A stretch of DNA of 64,000 nt from contig JAXLUO010000005.1 of the NCBI GenBank assembly GCA_046329495.1, positions 1 to 64,000 on the forward strand, in the 5' to 3' direction. Origin of the DNA: Bog-950 sp046329495. Lineage in GTDB: Bacteria; Bacteroidota; Bacteroidia; Chitinophagales; LD1. Positions 33,365 through 41,816 of this stretch are shown here, piece by piece; within the stretch, counting starts at the first letter, position 1, and each line of letters starts with the position of its first letter. Under the pieces are notes generated by a model, which worked only from the letters and a program-made list of their open reading frames with translations, was not told the DNA's origin and searched no databases. A program made the translations under genes and the position numbers.

Positions 33365-35419
33365 ATGGCCACACATAAAAAAGCCAAGGCAAAGAAGGAT
33401 AGTACGAGTACTAAACTGCAGGCACAAAAGTTGTGGGAAGAAGCACCGAAAGGTAAGTTCCCCAAAGGCTTAAAGCCCATGCTCGCCACACTGACGGATA
33501 AACCTGTGGAAGACAGTAATTGGCTATACGAAGTAAAATGGGATGGTTATAGAGCGCTTGCTTTTTTAAGTAACGAAAAGGTTGAATTGCTTTCGCGGAA
33601 CAACAAATCGTTTAACGAGAAATTTTACCCGATACACGATGCCTTACAGAAGTTACATCTGCATGCTGTATTAGATGGAGAAATTGTAGTAGTGCAGGAA
33701 AACGGCTTACCGAATTTTGAAGCACTGCAAGGCTGGCGCAGCGAGGCGGATGGCACGCTGATGTATTATGTGTTCGACCTGCTGTGGCTGGATGGTAAGG
33801 ATTTAAGCCAACAGCCACTAATCGTTCGGCGTTTATTATTGAAGGAATTAATACCTCTACAGGGCAATTTGCGATTAAGCGAAGAGTTTGAGGATGTGAA
33901 GAGCTTTTTAAAGATAGCCGGTGACAAAGGCTTAGAGGGCATAATGGCCAAGAAGAAAGATAGCCTGTATTACTCCGGTGACCGCAGCAGGGAGTGGTTG
34001 AAGATAAAAACAAATAAGCGGCAGGAAATGGTTATAGGCGGCTACACGCGTAACGAAGGAAGCAGCAAACCATTTAGCGCTTTGCTGGTGGGCGTTTTTA
34101 ATGATGGAAAACTGCAGTATACCGGAAAAATAGGTACTGGCTTTAGCCAGCAAACACAAAAGGAAATGCTCCAGTTGTTTAAACCCTTGCAGATCGCTAA
34201 GTGTCCATTTACGTTTGTGCCTGATATAAATAAACCCTCGCGGTTTAGACCTAACCCGCCCGAGGCAAAGGCCACCTGGCTAAAGCCTCAGCTTATCTGC
34301 GAAGTAAGTTTTACCGAAATGACATCGGATGGAGTGATGCGGCACCCTTCGTTTGAAGGCATGCGAGCCGATAAAAGAGCATACGAAATTGTACTTGAAA
34401 AGCCCCTGCCAACCAAAGAAGTAATGCAGGAAGAAAACGTGCTTACGGGTAAGGTTATTAAACCGGCCAAACGCGAGCGCAAAACATTATTGAACCCCAA
34501 AGATGAAACACAGGTTAGAGAGCTAAACGGGCACGAACTGAAGTTTACCAACCTGAGTAAAGTTTATTGGCCCAAAGAAAAGTACACCAAGCGCGATCTG
34601 ATTAACTATTACTACCAGGTAGCACCATATATGGTTCCGTATTTAAAGGACAGGCCGCAATCGCTGAACAGATACCCAAACGGCATTAACGGCGAAAGCT
34701 TTTACCAGAAAGACGTTACAGGAAAAGCACCTGCCTGGATTGAAACCTTCAAGTATTACAGCGAAGCAGACCACCGCGAGAAACATTTTTTGGTATGTAG
34801 TAATGAAGCCAGTTTGCTTTATATGGCTTCGTTGGGTTGTATTGAAATGAACCCCTGGAGCAGTACGGTGCAGCAACCGGATAATCCTGATTGGTGTATT
34901 ATGGATCTTGATCCTGACGGTAATCCGTTTAATCAGGTGATAGAAACGGCTTTGGTGATAAAGGAGATATTGGATGATATAAAGGTTCCCTCCTATTGCA
35001 AAACATCCGGCTCAACCGGCTTACACATTTATATACCCTTTGGGGCAAAGTATAGTTACGAGCAATCGAAGGAGTTTGGAAGGGTGATAGCCACTTTAGC
35101 CAACCGGGAACTGCCTAAGTTTACCAGCATTGAACGTGCTACTAAAAACAGGAAAGGCAAGATTTATATCGATTTTCTACAGAACCGTCCGCAAGCCACT
35201 TTAGCAGCACCGTATTCAGTGCGGCCCAAACCGGGAGCAACCGTATCAATGCCTTTGCACTGGGAAGAAGTTAAGAAAGGTTTGAAGATGACCGACTTTA
35301 CCATTGCCAACGCCATAGGCCGTGTAAAGGAACAAGGCGATATTTTTAAACCTGTTTTAGGTAAAGGCATTAACCTGCAAAAGGTAATTAAACAACTGAG
35401 CAGCGAAATACAGAAATAA
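33365..35419 (+). CDS. ligD: DNA ligase D (ligase + polymerase domains, no nuclease domain)
   Basis: This 684-residue enzyme has the ATP-dependent ligase domain first: K58 in YEVKWDGYRA is the adenylation site, and LDGEIVVV and EGIMAKKKDS follow, covering ~30-340. The primase-polymerase domain occupies ~395-680 (FTNLSKVYWPKEKYTKRDLINYYYQ, WCIMDLDPDG with the metal Asp pair, GSTGLHIYIPFG). The 3'-phosphoesterase (nuclease) domain found in full LigD is absent at both ends. LigD acts with Ku in bacterial non-homologous end joining, but no Ku gene lies in this window. The Lys-rich N-terminus continues the style of the gene 5 bp upstream. Confidence 0.9.
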   Translation: MATHKKAKAKKDSTSTKLQAQKLWEEAPKGKFPKGLKPMLATLTDKPVEDSNWLYEVKWDGYRALAFLSNEKVELLSRNNKSFNEKFYPIHDALQKLHLHAVLDGEIVVVQENGLPNFEALQGWRSEADGTLMYYVFDLLWLDGKDLSQQPLIVRRLLLKELIPLQGNLRLSEEFEDVKSFLKIAGDKGLEGIMAKKKDSLYYSGDRSREWLKIKTNKRQEMVIGGYTRNEGSSKPFSALLVGVFNDGKLQYTGKIGTGFSQQTQKEMLQLFKPLQIAKCPFTFVPDINKPSRFRPNPPEAKATWLKPQLICEVSFTEMTSDGVMRHPSFEGMRADKRAYEIVLEKPLPTKEVMQEENVLTGKVIKPAKRERKTLLNPKDETQVRELNGHELKFTNLSKVYWPKEKYTKRDLINYYYQVAPYMVPYLKDRPQSLNRYPNGINGESFYQKDVTGKAPAWIETFKYYSEADHREKHFLVCSNEASLLYMASLGCIEMNPWSSTVQQPDNPDWCIMDLDPDGNPFNQVIETALVIKEILDDIKVPSYCKTSGSTGLHIYIPFGAKYSYEQSKEFGRVIATLANRELPKFTSIERATKNRKGKIYIDFLQNRPQATLAAPYSVRPKPGATVSMPLHWEEVKKGLKMTDFTIANAIGRVKEQGDIFKPVLGKGINLQKVIKQLSSEIQK

Positions 35420-35420
35420 A

Positions 35421-35446
35421 AAAGGCAACCCTTGCGGATTGCCTTT
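35421..35446 (-). terminator. Terminator after S-adenosylhomocysteinase, also serving ligD
   Basis: The arms AAAGGCAA and TTGCCTTT around a 10-base loop lie between the converging stops. The minus-strand T-run (TTTTTTATTT) makes it mainly the terminator of the minus-strand gene. Confidence 0.85.
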
Positions 35447-35467
35447 AGTTTGTATAATAGGTTACTA

Positions 35468-36787
35468 CTAGTAACGGTAGTGCTCAGGCTTAAACGGACC
35501 CTGAACTGATACGCCAATGTAGTTGGCTTGCTTATCGTTCAGTTCTTCCAGTTCAACACCAATTTTCTCCAGGTGCAGTTTAGCAACCAGTTCATCCAGG
35601 TGTTTAGGTAAGGTATAAACCTTGTTCTCGTATTTAGCGTGGTTGTGCCACAGTTCTAACTGAGCCAAAGTTTGGTTGGTGAATGAGTTACTCATTACAA
35701 AGGATGGGTGACCCATAGCACAACCCAGGTTAACCAGGCGGCCTTCGGCTAACAGAATGATATCCTTACCATCGATGGTATACTTATCAACCTGTGGTTT
35801 AATGGTATCTTTAGATGAACCGTAGTTATCGTTTAACCAGGCAACATCAATTTCGTTATCGAAGTGGCCGATGTTACAAACAATAGCGTTGTGCTTCATT
35901 GCTTTGAAGTGACGGCCCATTACGATATCGCAGTTACCGGTAGCTGTAACGATAATGTCAGCTTCGCCTATGGCGGTATCCAGTTTCTTTACTTCGTAGC
36001 CTTCCATAGCTGCCTGTAAAGCGCAGATAGGATCGATTTCGGTAACGATAACGCGAACGCCGGCATTCTTTAATGAATCGGCAGAACCTTTACCTACGTC
36101 GCCATAACCGCAAACCACAGCTACTTTACCGGCTAACATTAAGTCGGTAGCACGGCGGATAGCATCCACTAAACTTTCGCGACAACCATATTTATTGTCG
36201 AACTTAGATTTAGTAACAGAGTCGTTAACGTTGATAGCCGGCATTAACAAGGTGCCGTTCTTCATACGCTCGTATAAGCGGTGAACACCGGTAGTTGTTT
36301 CTTCTGATAAACCACGGATATCCTTTACCAGCTCAGGGTATTTATCGAATACCATGTTGGTTAAGTCGCCACCGTCGTCAAGAATCATATTCAGGGGCTT
36401 ACCGCCTTCGAACGCCCACAGGGTTTGTTCAATACACCAATCGAATTCTTCGTTGGTCATTTCTTTCCAGGCAAATACCGGAATACCGGCAGCAGCGATT
36501 GCGGCAGCGGCATGGTCCTGTGTAGAGAAGATATTGCAAGAGCTCCAGGTAACTTCGGCACCTAAAGCAGTTAAAGTTTCAATTAACACTGCAGTTTGAA
36601 TGGTCATGTGCAGGCAACCGGCAATGCGCGCACCTTTTAAAGGCTGCTCTTTGCCATATTTTTCGCGTAATGCCATCAAACCCGGCATTTCAGCTTCTGC
36701 CAGTTTAATTTCTTTACGGCCCCATTCGGCCAGGCTCATGTCTTTTACTTTGTACTTCAAGGTGGTCTTTGTTTCGGTAGTTACCAT
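35468..36787 (-). CDS. ahcY: Adenosylhomocysteinase (S-adenosylhomocysteine hydrolase)
   Basis: This 439-residue cytosolic enzyme cleaves S-adenosylhomocysteine to adenosine and homocysteine, closing the methylation cycle. Motifs are ARIAGCLHMTIQTAVLIETL, FSTQDHAAAAIAAAGIPVFAWKEM, DDGGDLTN, NVNDSVTKSKFDNKYGCRESL (with the catalytic Lys/Asp/Cys region), the NAD+ Rossmann loop VVCGYGDVGKGSA, and the C-terminal LDELVAKLHLEKIGVELEELN. It ends in KPEHYRY, the conserved C-terminus. The ATG at 36787 is chosen over one 21 nt upstream. No metK or metH is adjacent. Confidence 0.97.
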   Translation of the reverse strand: MVTTETKTTLKYKVKDMSLAEWGRKEIKLAEAEMPGLMALREKYGKEQPLKGARIAGCLHMTIQTAVLIETLTALGAEVTWSSCNIFSTQDHAAAAIAAAGIPVFAWKEMTNEEFDWCIEQTLWAFEGGKPLNMILDDGGDLTNMVFDKYPELVKDIRGLSEETTTGVHRLYERMKNGTLLMPAINVNDSVTKSKFDNKYGCRESLVDAIRRATDLMLAGKVAVVCGYGDVGKGSADSLKNAGVRVIVTEIDPICALQAAMEGYEVKKLDTAIGEADIIVTATGNCDIVMGRHFKAMKHNAIVCNIGHFDNEIDVAWLNDNYGSSKDTIKPQVDKYTIDGKDIILLAEGRLVNLGCAMGHPSFVMSNSFTNQTLAQLELWHNHAKYENKVYTLPKHLDELVAKLHLEKIGVELEELNDKQANYIGVSVQGPFKPEHYRY

Positions 36788-36805
36788 AATTTTATTTTGA
36801 GGTTG

Positions 36806-36813
36806 CAAATATA
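36806..36813 (-). promoter_or_regulatory. -7 promoter box (TATATTTG) of ahcY
   Basis: Read on the minus strand, this is a perfect TAnnTTTG match, 19 bp upstream of the ATG at 36787. No TTTG with correct -33 spacing was found. Confidence 0.55.
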
Positions 36814-36877
36814 ATCAATTACCCTCCCATAAACAGGCCGATTTCAACAAAGTTCACCGGGCTGTTATAAAAAGGCA

Positions 36878-36920
36878 AAAAGGAGTTTACACCAGTTGTT
36901 AAAACAGTGCAAACTCCTTG
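36878..36920 (-). terminator. Hairpin downstream of two small minus-strand ORFs
   Basis: The arms AAGGAGTTTACAC and GTGCAAACTCCTT pair over 13 positions with one mismatch around a 14-base loop. It lies after the 19- and 69-codon frames and before the ahcY promoter, so it probably insulates them. It lacks a strong T-run. Confidence 0.5.
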
Positions 36921-36942
36921 AAATTTAATGGTATATAACGGC

Positions 36943-37002
36943 TTATTTGCTGCTGGCAACTACTACCTGGCCGTTTACTATTTTGATGCTTATTGCTGGC
37001 AT
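36943..37002 (-). CDS. Putative 19-residue peptide, unknown
   Basis: The frame MPAISIKIVNGQVVVASSK runs from an ATG at 37002 to TAA at 36943, between a hairpin and the 69-residue frame on the same strand. It is beta-prone and lacks a signal peptide. No ribosome-binding site is visible. It may be a genuine microprotein or chance. Confidence 0.25.
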   Translation of the reverse strand: MPAISIKIVNGQVVVASSK

Positions 37003-37035
37003 AAAATGAGTTTTAGAATAACGGTTATCAAATAA

Positions 37036-37245
37036 TTAGTCCTTCTTGATTACGGTTACCCATACGGCAGGCATACCATCTCTGTCGAACAGGCTTACAC
37101 CACCGTTAGACAGGTAAGTTCTGTATTGATCAGAAGACTTAACCTGGGTGGCTACGTCACCGTTGGTCCATTTAATGGTGGCAGTTGTACCGCTGGTTGA
37201 ATAACCAATGCTGAAAAATGATAACAGGGCGATTAAAAGATCCAT
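37036..37245 (-). CDS. Small protein of unknown function
   Basis: This 69-residue frame starts with a short hydrophobic stretch (LLIALLSFFSIGYSTSG) and continues as a small beta-rich domain (ATIKWTNGDVATQVKSSDQYRTYLSNGG). I recognise no family. The hydrophobic N-terminus could be a weak signal or membrane segment. The frame stands alone in a 690-bp gap between ahcY and the response regulator. Upstream bases (CCCCCAAAAAAAATTGC) contain no clear promoter. Its amino-acid composition looks protein-like, so it is listed, with doubt. Confidence 0.45.
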   Translation of the reverse strand: MDLLIALLSFFSIGYSTSGTTATIKWTNGDVATQVKSSDQYRTYLSNGGVSLFDRDGMPAVWVTVIKKD

Positions 37246-37481
37246 AGTGCAATTTTTTTTGGGGGTTAATTATTAAAATGCACTGCGATGGTAATATTCA
37301 TTTGAAAACGGATGTGATTTTTTAATCAACACATTTTCAACGAATTACGCTTAAAAACTGTGGGCAAAAAAAACATGAAGTTTCAGATGCACGAATAAGT
37401 TTTTTGCTTAGTCTTGCCTCTTTTTTTGGTTTTGGCCTGATTTGTGTATTGCGGGGCTGCGTAGCAGCGGGTGAACACCCT

Positions 37482-38177
37482 TTAATTGGTAAATTTATAG
37501 CCTACACCGCGCACGGAATGAAAGTATACGGGCTCCGAAGGATTTTGTTCAAAATACTTACGGAAAGAGTGTATGAAGTTATCTATCGTACGCGTGGTGG
37601 GGAACACATCATAGCCCCATACATACTGCAGTATTTGCTCGCGCGAGACCACCGTATCCTTCTTATCGATTAACAATTTAAGGAGAGATACTTCCTTTTT
37701 TGTAAGCGGAACTTCTTTTCCATCTACACCTTTAGCGCGGAAGGTTACAAAGTTAATTTCGTTAGGGCCGAAATGATAGGTTTTCATTTTGATTTCTTCC
37801 TTACTGCCACGCACGCTATGGCGTACCAGCACCTTTACGCGCAGCAACAATTCTTCCAGGTTAAAAGGTTTAGTCAAGTAATCATCGGCGCCTACCTTTA
37901 AACCTTTAATCTTGTCCTGGCTGGTATCTTTAGCAGTAAGAAATAATATAGGCGTATCTACATCGTTCAGCCTTATTTTTTCGCAGATTGTAAATCCGTC
38001 GATCTCGGGTAGCATTACATCCAGAATAATGAGATTAAAACGTTGCTCCTTCACTTTCTTCAACGCCTTACTACCTGTAATGGCTGTCTCTACTTCATAA
38101 CCTTCCAGTTCAAGGTTCATTTTAATTACCTCAATCAGGTTTTCTTCGTCTTCTACAAGTAAAATGCGTTGGTCCAT
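37482..38177 (-). CDS. OmpR-family response regulator
   Basis: This 231-residue regulator has an N-terminal receiver domain with the acidic pocket in LLVEDEEN, phospho-acceptor D53 in LIILDVMLPEIDG, and the conserved Lys in YLTKPFN. A winged-helix DNA-binding domain follows at ~130-230 (VPLTKKEVSLLKLLIDKKDTVVSREQILQYVWGY, RTIDNFIHSFRKYFE, FHSVRGVGYKF). The start MDQRILLVEDEEN at 38177 fits the receiver fold. It follows the histidine kinase gene on the same strand with 81 bp between, forming a two-component pair. The signal is unknown. Confidence 0.93.
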   Translation of the reverse strand: MDQRILLVEDEENLIEVIKMNLELEGYEVETAITGSKALKKVKEQRFNLIILDVMLPEIDGFTICEKIRLNDVDTPILFLTAKDTSQDKIKGLKVGADDYLTKPFNLEELLLRVKVLVRHSVRGSKEEIKMKTYHFGPNEINFVTFRAKGVDGKEVPLTKKEVSLLKLLIDKKDTVVSREQILQYVWGYDVFPTTRTIDNFIHSFRKYFEQNPSEPVYFHSVRGVGYKFTN

Positions 38178-38258
38178 GGTGTGCTCATTTAGGGTCAAAA
38201 CAATAATATAAGTTTACTCACATTCATTCGTATCTGCGTCACGGAAATGTCATTTCTA

Positions 38259-39266
38259 TCAAACATTTTCAGCCAGTTCCGGTAGTGTTACAGTAAACAC
38301 ACTTCCGGCAGGTGTATTATCGCGTACAGTAATATCGCCGTTATAAATCTCCACAAAACGCTTTACTATATACAGGCCAAGGCCTGTGCCTTTAGTTTTT
38401 CGTGTATCCTCGCTGCCAATCCGGTAAAACTTTTCAAAAATCTTGTGTCGTAATGCCACAGGCACTCCTACTCCATGGTCGGCTACTTCGAAGACAGCCT
38501 TTGAACCTTTCGTAAATAAGCGAACCTGCACTTCCGTTTCAGCATCGGAATATTTTATAGCATTCTCAATCAGATTTATAACCATAGAGGTAAAGGCCAA
38601 ACCATCCAGTTTCAGGTAAACTTCGGGTTGAATGCTTGCTTCAATTTTAATTTGCTTTTTATTGGTACTAAACCGTTCAGCAATGCGCGAAACAATTTCG
38701 GAGGCAGCAATTTCTTCGTTGCTAAAGCCCGGTTCGCTTCTTTCAATTTTTGCGGCGAACAGAATGTTATCTACCAACGACTCAAGACGATCCAGATCGG
38801 CGAGCGAATTATTAACCAGTTTATCTGTTTTCTCCTGATCGAGCTTGCGCTTTAGCAAAGTTTGAAGTGATATTTTAATAGTGGAAAGCGGAGATTTAAG
38901 CTCGTGAGTGATGGAAAGCAAAAAGTTACGCTGTTGCTCGGCAAGCTCAATTTCTTTACGAAATACCCGGTTAACACCAAACAAGCCGCCCACCAACAAG
39001 GCAATAAACACACTGCCCTCGGCCAATATCATAAACTTCTGCCTGGTATATTTACGGCTTAAGGCCTTATAATCGGCTGTGGTAGTATAATCACCACCGG
39101 GATTAATTACGCGGTAGTTAATCTGGTTAATCTCTACCGTTTCGCGAAAAGCGGTTTCATTCTTTTGAAACAGTAAAAAACCCCACCATACCGAAAACAC
39201 TACAATGTATCCGAATACAAAGTAAAGTATGCGAAAAGGATTGGCAGTATTGGCCCATCTAAACAT
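38259..39266 (-). CDS. Membrane sensor histidine kinase
   Basis: This 335-residue kinase has two transmembrane helices at ~11-33 and ~78-99 that bracket a short ~45-residue periplasmic loop, too small for a typical sensor domain. The HisKA box contains phospho-acceptor H121 in LLSITHELKSPLSTIKISL. The HATPase domain shows the N box (INLIENAIKYS), G1 (VADHGVGVP) and G2 (KTKGTGLGLYIVKRF). It partners with the OmpR regulator encoded just downstream. With almost no extracytoplasmic domain, it may sense membrane state or another membrane protein (inference). Confidence 0.93.
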   Translation of the reverse strand: MFRWANTANPFRILYFVFGYIVVFSVWWGFLLFQKNETAFRETVEINQINYRVINPGGDYTTTADYKALSRKYTRQKFMILAEGSVFIALLVGGLFGVNRVFRKEIELAEQQRNFLLSITHELKSPLSTIKISLQTLLKRKLDQEKTDKLVNNSLADLDRLESLVDNILFAAKIERSEPGFSNEEIAASEIVSRIAERFSTNKKQIKIEASIQPEVYLKLDGLAFTSMVINLIENAIKYSDAETEVQVRLFTKGSKAVFEVADHGVGVPVALRHKIFEKFYRIGSEDTRKTKGTGLGLYIVKRFVEIYNGDITVRDNTPAGSVFTVTLPELAENV

Positions 39267-39276
39267 GGCACTAAGT

Positions 39277-39284
39277 TAGTTTTG
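39277..39284 (+). promoter_or_regulatory. -7 promoter box (TAGTTTTG)
   Basis: This is a perfect TAnnTTTG match between the divergent kinase gene and the plus-strand gene starting at 39346. The predicted leader is about 55 nt. Confidence 0.45.
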
Positions 39285-39345
39285 TTTGCAAGGCGATAGT
39301 CACAGGCGTGTAAAAGTATCAGGTTTATTTTTTTATTTTGAGGTT

Positions 39346-40167
39346 GTGGCTAAACGCAGGCGCAGTAAAAAAAACAGCGATGAGCTGAACAGCGAGAACG
39401 AATTCCTTAAGCTAAAGATGATGGCGGAGTTCGGGGGCAACTTTATGGGCAGCGACAACCTGCCGCCTGAAATAGAGAATCAGTTTCTGAAGCAGGTAAT
39501 GCAGTTTCATAAACAACAGCATGGTTCGGAAAATGTGAGCGTACATGAATACATAGGTAGCCCCGGATATCAACCTACCACCGCCCTTGATGATAAGACC
39601 CTGAAGAAAGAATTGGGTAGACTGCGCCGTATAATGACCAAACAGCGCGTAGTATTAGAAGTATTGGCCCCTACACCTGATAGGGAAATTTACCGGTTTA
39701 TTACCGAAGAGCTTTTTAAACACCAAATGGAAAACATCAAAGTAAAAGGATGGGTAAACCATTTTATTTACGAAGAGTTCCATCCGAACACCGAGTATGA
39801 TGTAAAGCAAACCGTACATCAATTGCTGTTTTCGCTTTATACCAAGGGTGCAGGATTTTTCCAGGAATTGTTTAGCGAAAACATGAAGGACCACCTTGGT
39901 TTAAGCACGGATGCACAAGAGTTGCAGGAACGTGTAGAGGAGTTTCACAGCCGCTACAACGATGTTGCCCTTGTTACCTACGAATTTATTGAATGCACAA
40001 TTGAGGAAGACACTGCCTATGTGCAATGCGACGTAACTTACAAAACGCAAAAAGAAAAAGGCCGCCGCAGCAAGCGCGAAGTAACAACCGTAGAAGTATA
40101 CCTTAACCGAAAAGCTGGAACACCCCTGCTTTGGGAAATAAACCGCGTAGAAGCCACCTACGTTTAA
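39346..40167 (+). CDS. Conserved hypothetical protein with NTF2-like C-terminus
   Basis: This 273-residue soluble protein begins with a basic stretch (VAKRRRSKKNSDELNSENEFLKLKMMAEFGG). A predicted helical middle follows, then a C-terminal alpha+beta part (FHSRYNDVALVTYEFIECTIEEDTAYVQCDVTY, EVTTVEVYLNRKAGTPLLWEINRVEATYV). That last part reads like an NTF2/SnoaL-type fold, but with low certainty. The GTG at 39346 is taken as start because the SENEFLKLK segment looks conserved; an ATG 75 nt later is alternative. Function unknown. Confidence 0.6.
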   Translation: MAKRRRSKKNSDELNSENEFLKLKMMAEFGGNFMGSDNLPPEIENQFLKQVMQFHKQQHGSENVSVHEYIGSPGYQPTTALDDKTLKKELGRLRRIMTKQRVVLEVLAPTPDREIYRFITEELFKHQMENIKVKGWVNHFIYEEFHPNTEYDVKQTVHQLLFSLYTKGAGFFQELFSENMKDHLGLSTDAQELQERVEEFHSRYNDVALVTYEFIECTIEEDTAYVQCDVTYKTQKEKGRRSKREVTTVEVYLNRKAGTPLLWEINRVEATYV

Positions 40168-40174
40168 CTATAAC

Positions 40175-41701
40175 TTATTGCACCGTGCGATTAGAGGCCA
40201 TTTCTATAATTGGCCTGTTTTTTATTTTGCTCAACAACCACGATTCCACATCCAACAACTCAACCAATAAGGACGGTTTCTTTTGCTGTTTCATCAATTC
40301 AATTTGCTGATACAATTTCTGTAGCCCTTCTCTCCTTTCGGTATCGGCTAAATTGCGATAAGCTTTTAGCAGCCTGATTAACTCCAATTCAACACCGCTA
40401 TCAAGGTTTTTGCGGCGCAGGTATTGGGCAATGGTATTACAAAGGTTTTGTAACAGTTTCCAATCCTCCTGTTCAACCAATATGAGCAGATAAAACAATT
40501 TCGATACCACATACAGATCATAACGGGCCGAGAACTTTCCGGTATTCAACAATTTCTGCAGCCAGGCGGAAGCCTTGCCGAAATCGCCTGCCAGAAACAA
40601 AGCATGAGCCATACTGAAAAACATATCCCATTCCGTATCGCGCGATACATAGTTTTTATATCGTTCTAGTTCCTGCTGTACATGCTTTTCGAGGGTTACG
40701 GCAGCCGTAATTTGCCCGGTATTAATAAACAACAATAACTCAATATGGTAGGTAAGCAACATGGTAGAAGCGGCCATTTCGGCTTTAAGCGGTGAACCGG
40801 GCTTACGCAGGAACAGCCTTATCTTTTGTAACAAGCGTTTAGCCCCTGCATGGTCGCCTGCAGCTAAAAGTGCGTTGCACATATTATTTGCCGCGTAGGT
40901 ATAAAAACCGGGATTTACCTCTACAAAATCAGGGTGTAGCTCCAACTCCTCTACAACCTTTTGAGCATGCTTAACGCGTTGTTGCACATCGCCGGCATAG
41001 CCGTAATAGAGCGTATAAGCCGAATAGTAATAATACCTACCCAGCGTACCGGCATCAGCAGGCAATGGCATTTGCTTTAAGGTTTGCATTAATTTTTGAT
41101 TGGTGGCCTTACCGGGTCCACCACCACTTTTGTGTTTACCTATGGTAGAACTGTAAATTTCGTAAGCTAATTTCTTGCATTGTAAATCCGCTTCGCGCCT
41201 CTTCAACACCTGTAGCTGCCCGGCGGTTAGTGCAGCAACCATGTTGTAATCGGCTGATTTGGTAAATACCCGCGCCTCCCATTCCAACAACTGGTCGTAC
41301 AGGTAAAAGCGTTCCTGTGCTAAGGCCTGCTGCTTAGCGCGCTTAATTTGCCGGTGACATTGTTTGAACAAGCCCTTTTCGTAAAGTATCTCAATACTGT
41401 TTAATCCGGCAGAATTGGCACTACTGCCTGCCGAACGCTCGTAAAACTGAACCAGGCATTTTAATATGATGCCGTATAAATAATTTTTAGCTACACTCAG
41501 TTGCTTAACAAAAGCTTCGTTCTTTAACTGCTGCTTCAACAAATGCTCATCATATTCCGTCATTCGGTTAATGGCATCAAACAAACGCAGGTAGGCGCTA
41601 TCTTTTTTACCCCCAATAGAGGCTGCATACAATTTCAAGTACCGCTTTTCGGAGCCTGAAAGCGCTTTTATCAACTCAAATAAATCAGTAGAGGGTACCA
41701 T
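40175..41701 (-). CDS. Large helical (TPR-like) protein of unknown function
   Basis: This 508-residue protein is all-helical with no signal peptide. It starts VPSTDLFELIKALSGSEKRYLKLYAASIGGKKDSAYLRLFDAI, a conserved opening I associate with uncharacterised Bacteroidota proteins. Repeated helix pairs such as YTLYYGYAGDVQQRVKHAQKVVEEL and NTGKFSARYDLYVVSKLFYLLILVEQEDW suggest degenerate TPRs. A scaffold or regulatory role is possible. It is convergent with the gene at 39346 (stops 7 bp apart) and divergent from the carotenoid locus. Confidence 0.65.
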   Translation of the reverse strand: MVPSTDLFELIKALSGSEKRYLKLYAASIGGKKDSAYLRLFDAINRMTEYDEHLLKQQLKNEAFVKQLSVAKNYLYGIILKCLVQFYERSAGSSANSAGLNSIEILYEKGLFKQCHRQIKRAKQQALAQERFYLYDQLLEWEARVFTKSADYNMVAALTAGQLQVLKRREADLQCKKLAYEIYSSTIGKHKSGGGPGKATNQKLMQTLKQMPLPADAGTLGRYYYYSAYTLYYGYAGDVQQRVKHAQKVVEELELHPDFVEVNPGFYTYAANNMCNALLAAGDHAGAKRLLQKIRLFLRKPGSPLKAEMAASTMLLTYHIELLLFINTGQITAAVTLEKHVQQELERYKNYVSRDTEWDMFFSMAHALFLAGDFGKASAWLQKLLNTGKFSARYDLYVVSKLFYLLILVEQEDWKLLQNLCNTIAQYLRRKNLDSGVELELIRLLKAYRNLADTERREGLQKLYQQIELMKQQKKPSLLVELLDVESWLLSKIKNRPIIEMASNRTVQ

Positions 41702-41816
41702 CGTGGGTTGCTCTCAAAACTATTTTAAAAATTGAAATTATAGCAAATCAGGATACTAAGAATGTTTTAAAGGCAGGCAATTTCGAACTTTCAGGTCCTT
41801 TATTTGTTAGCCTGTT

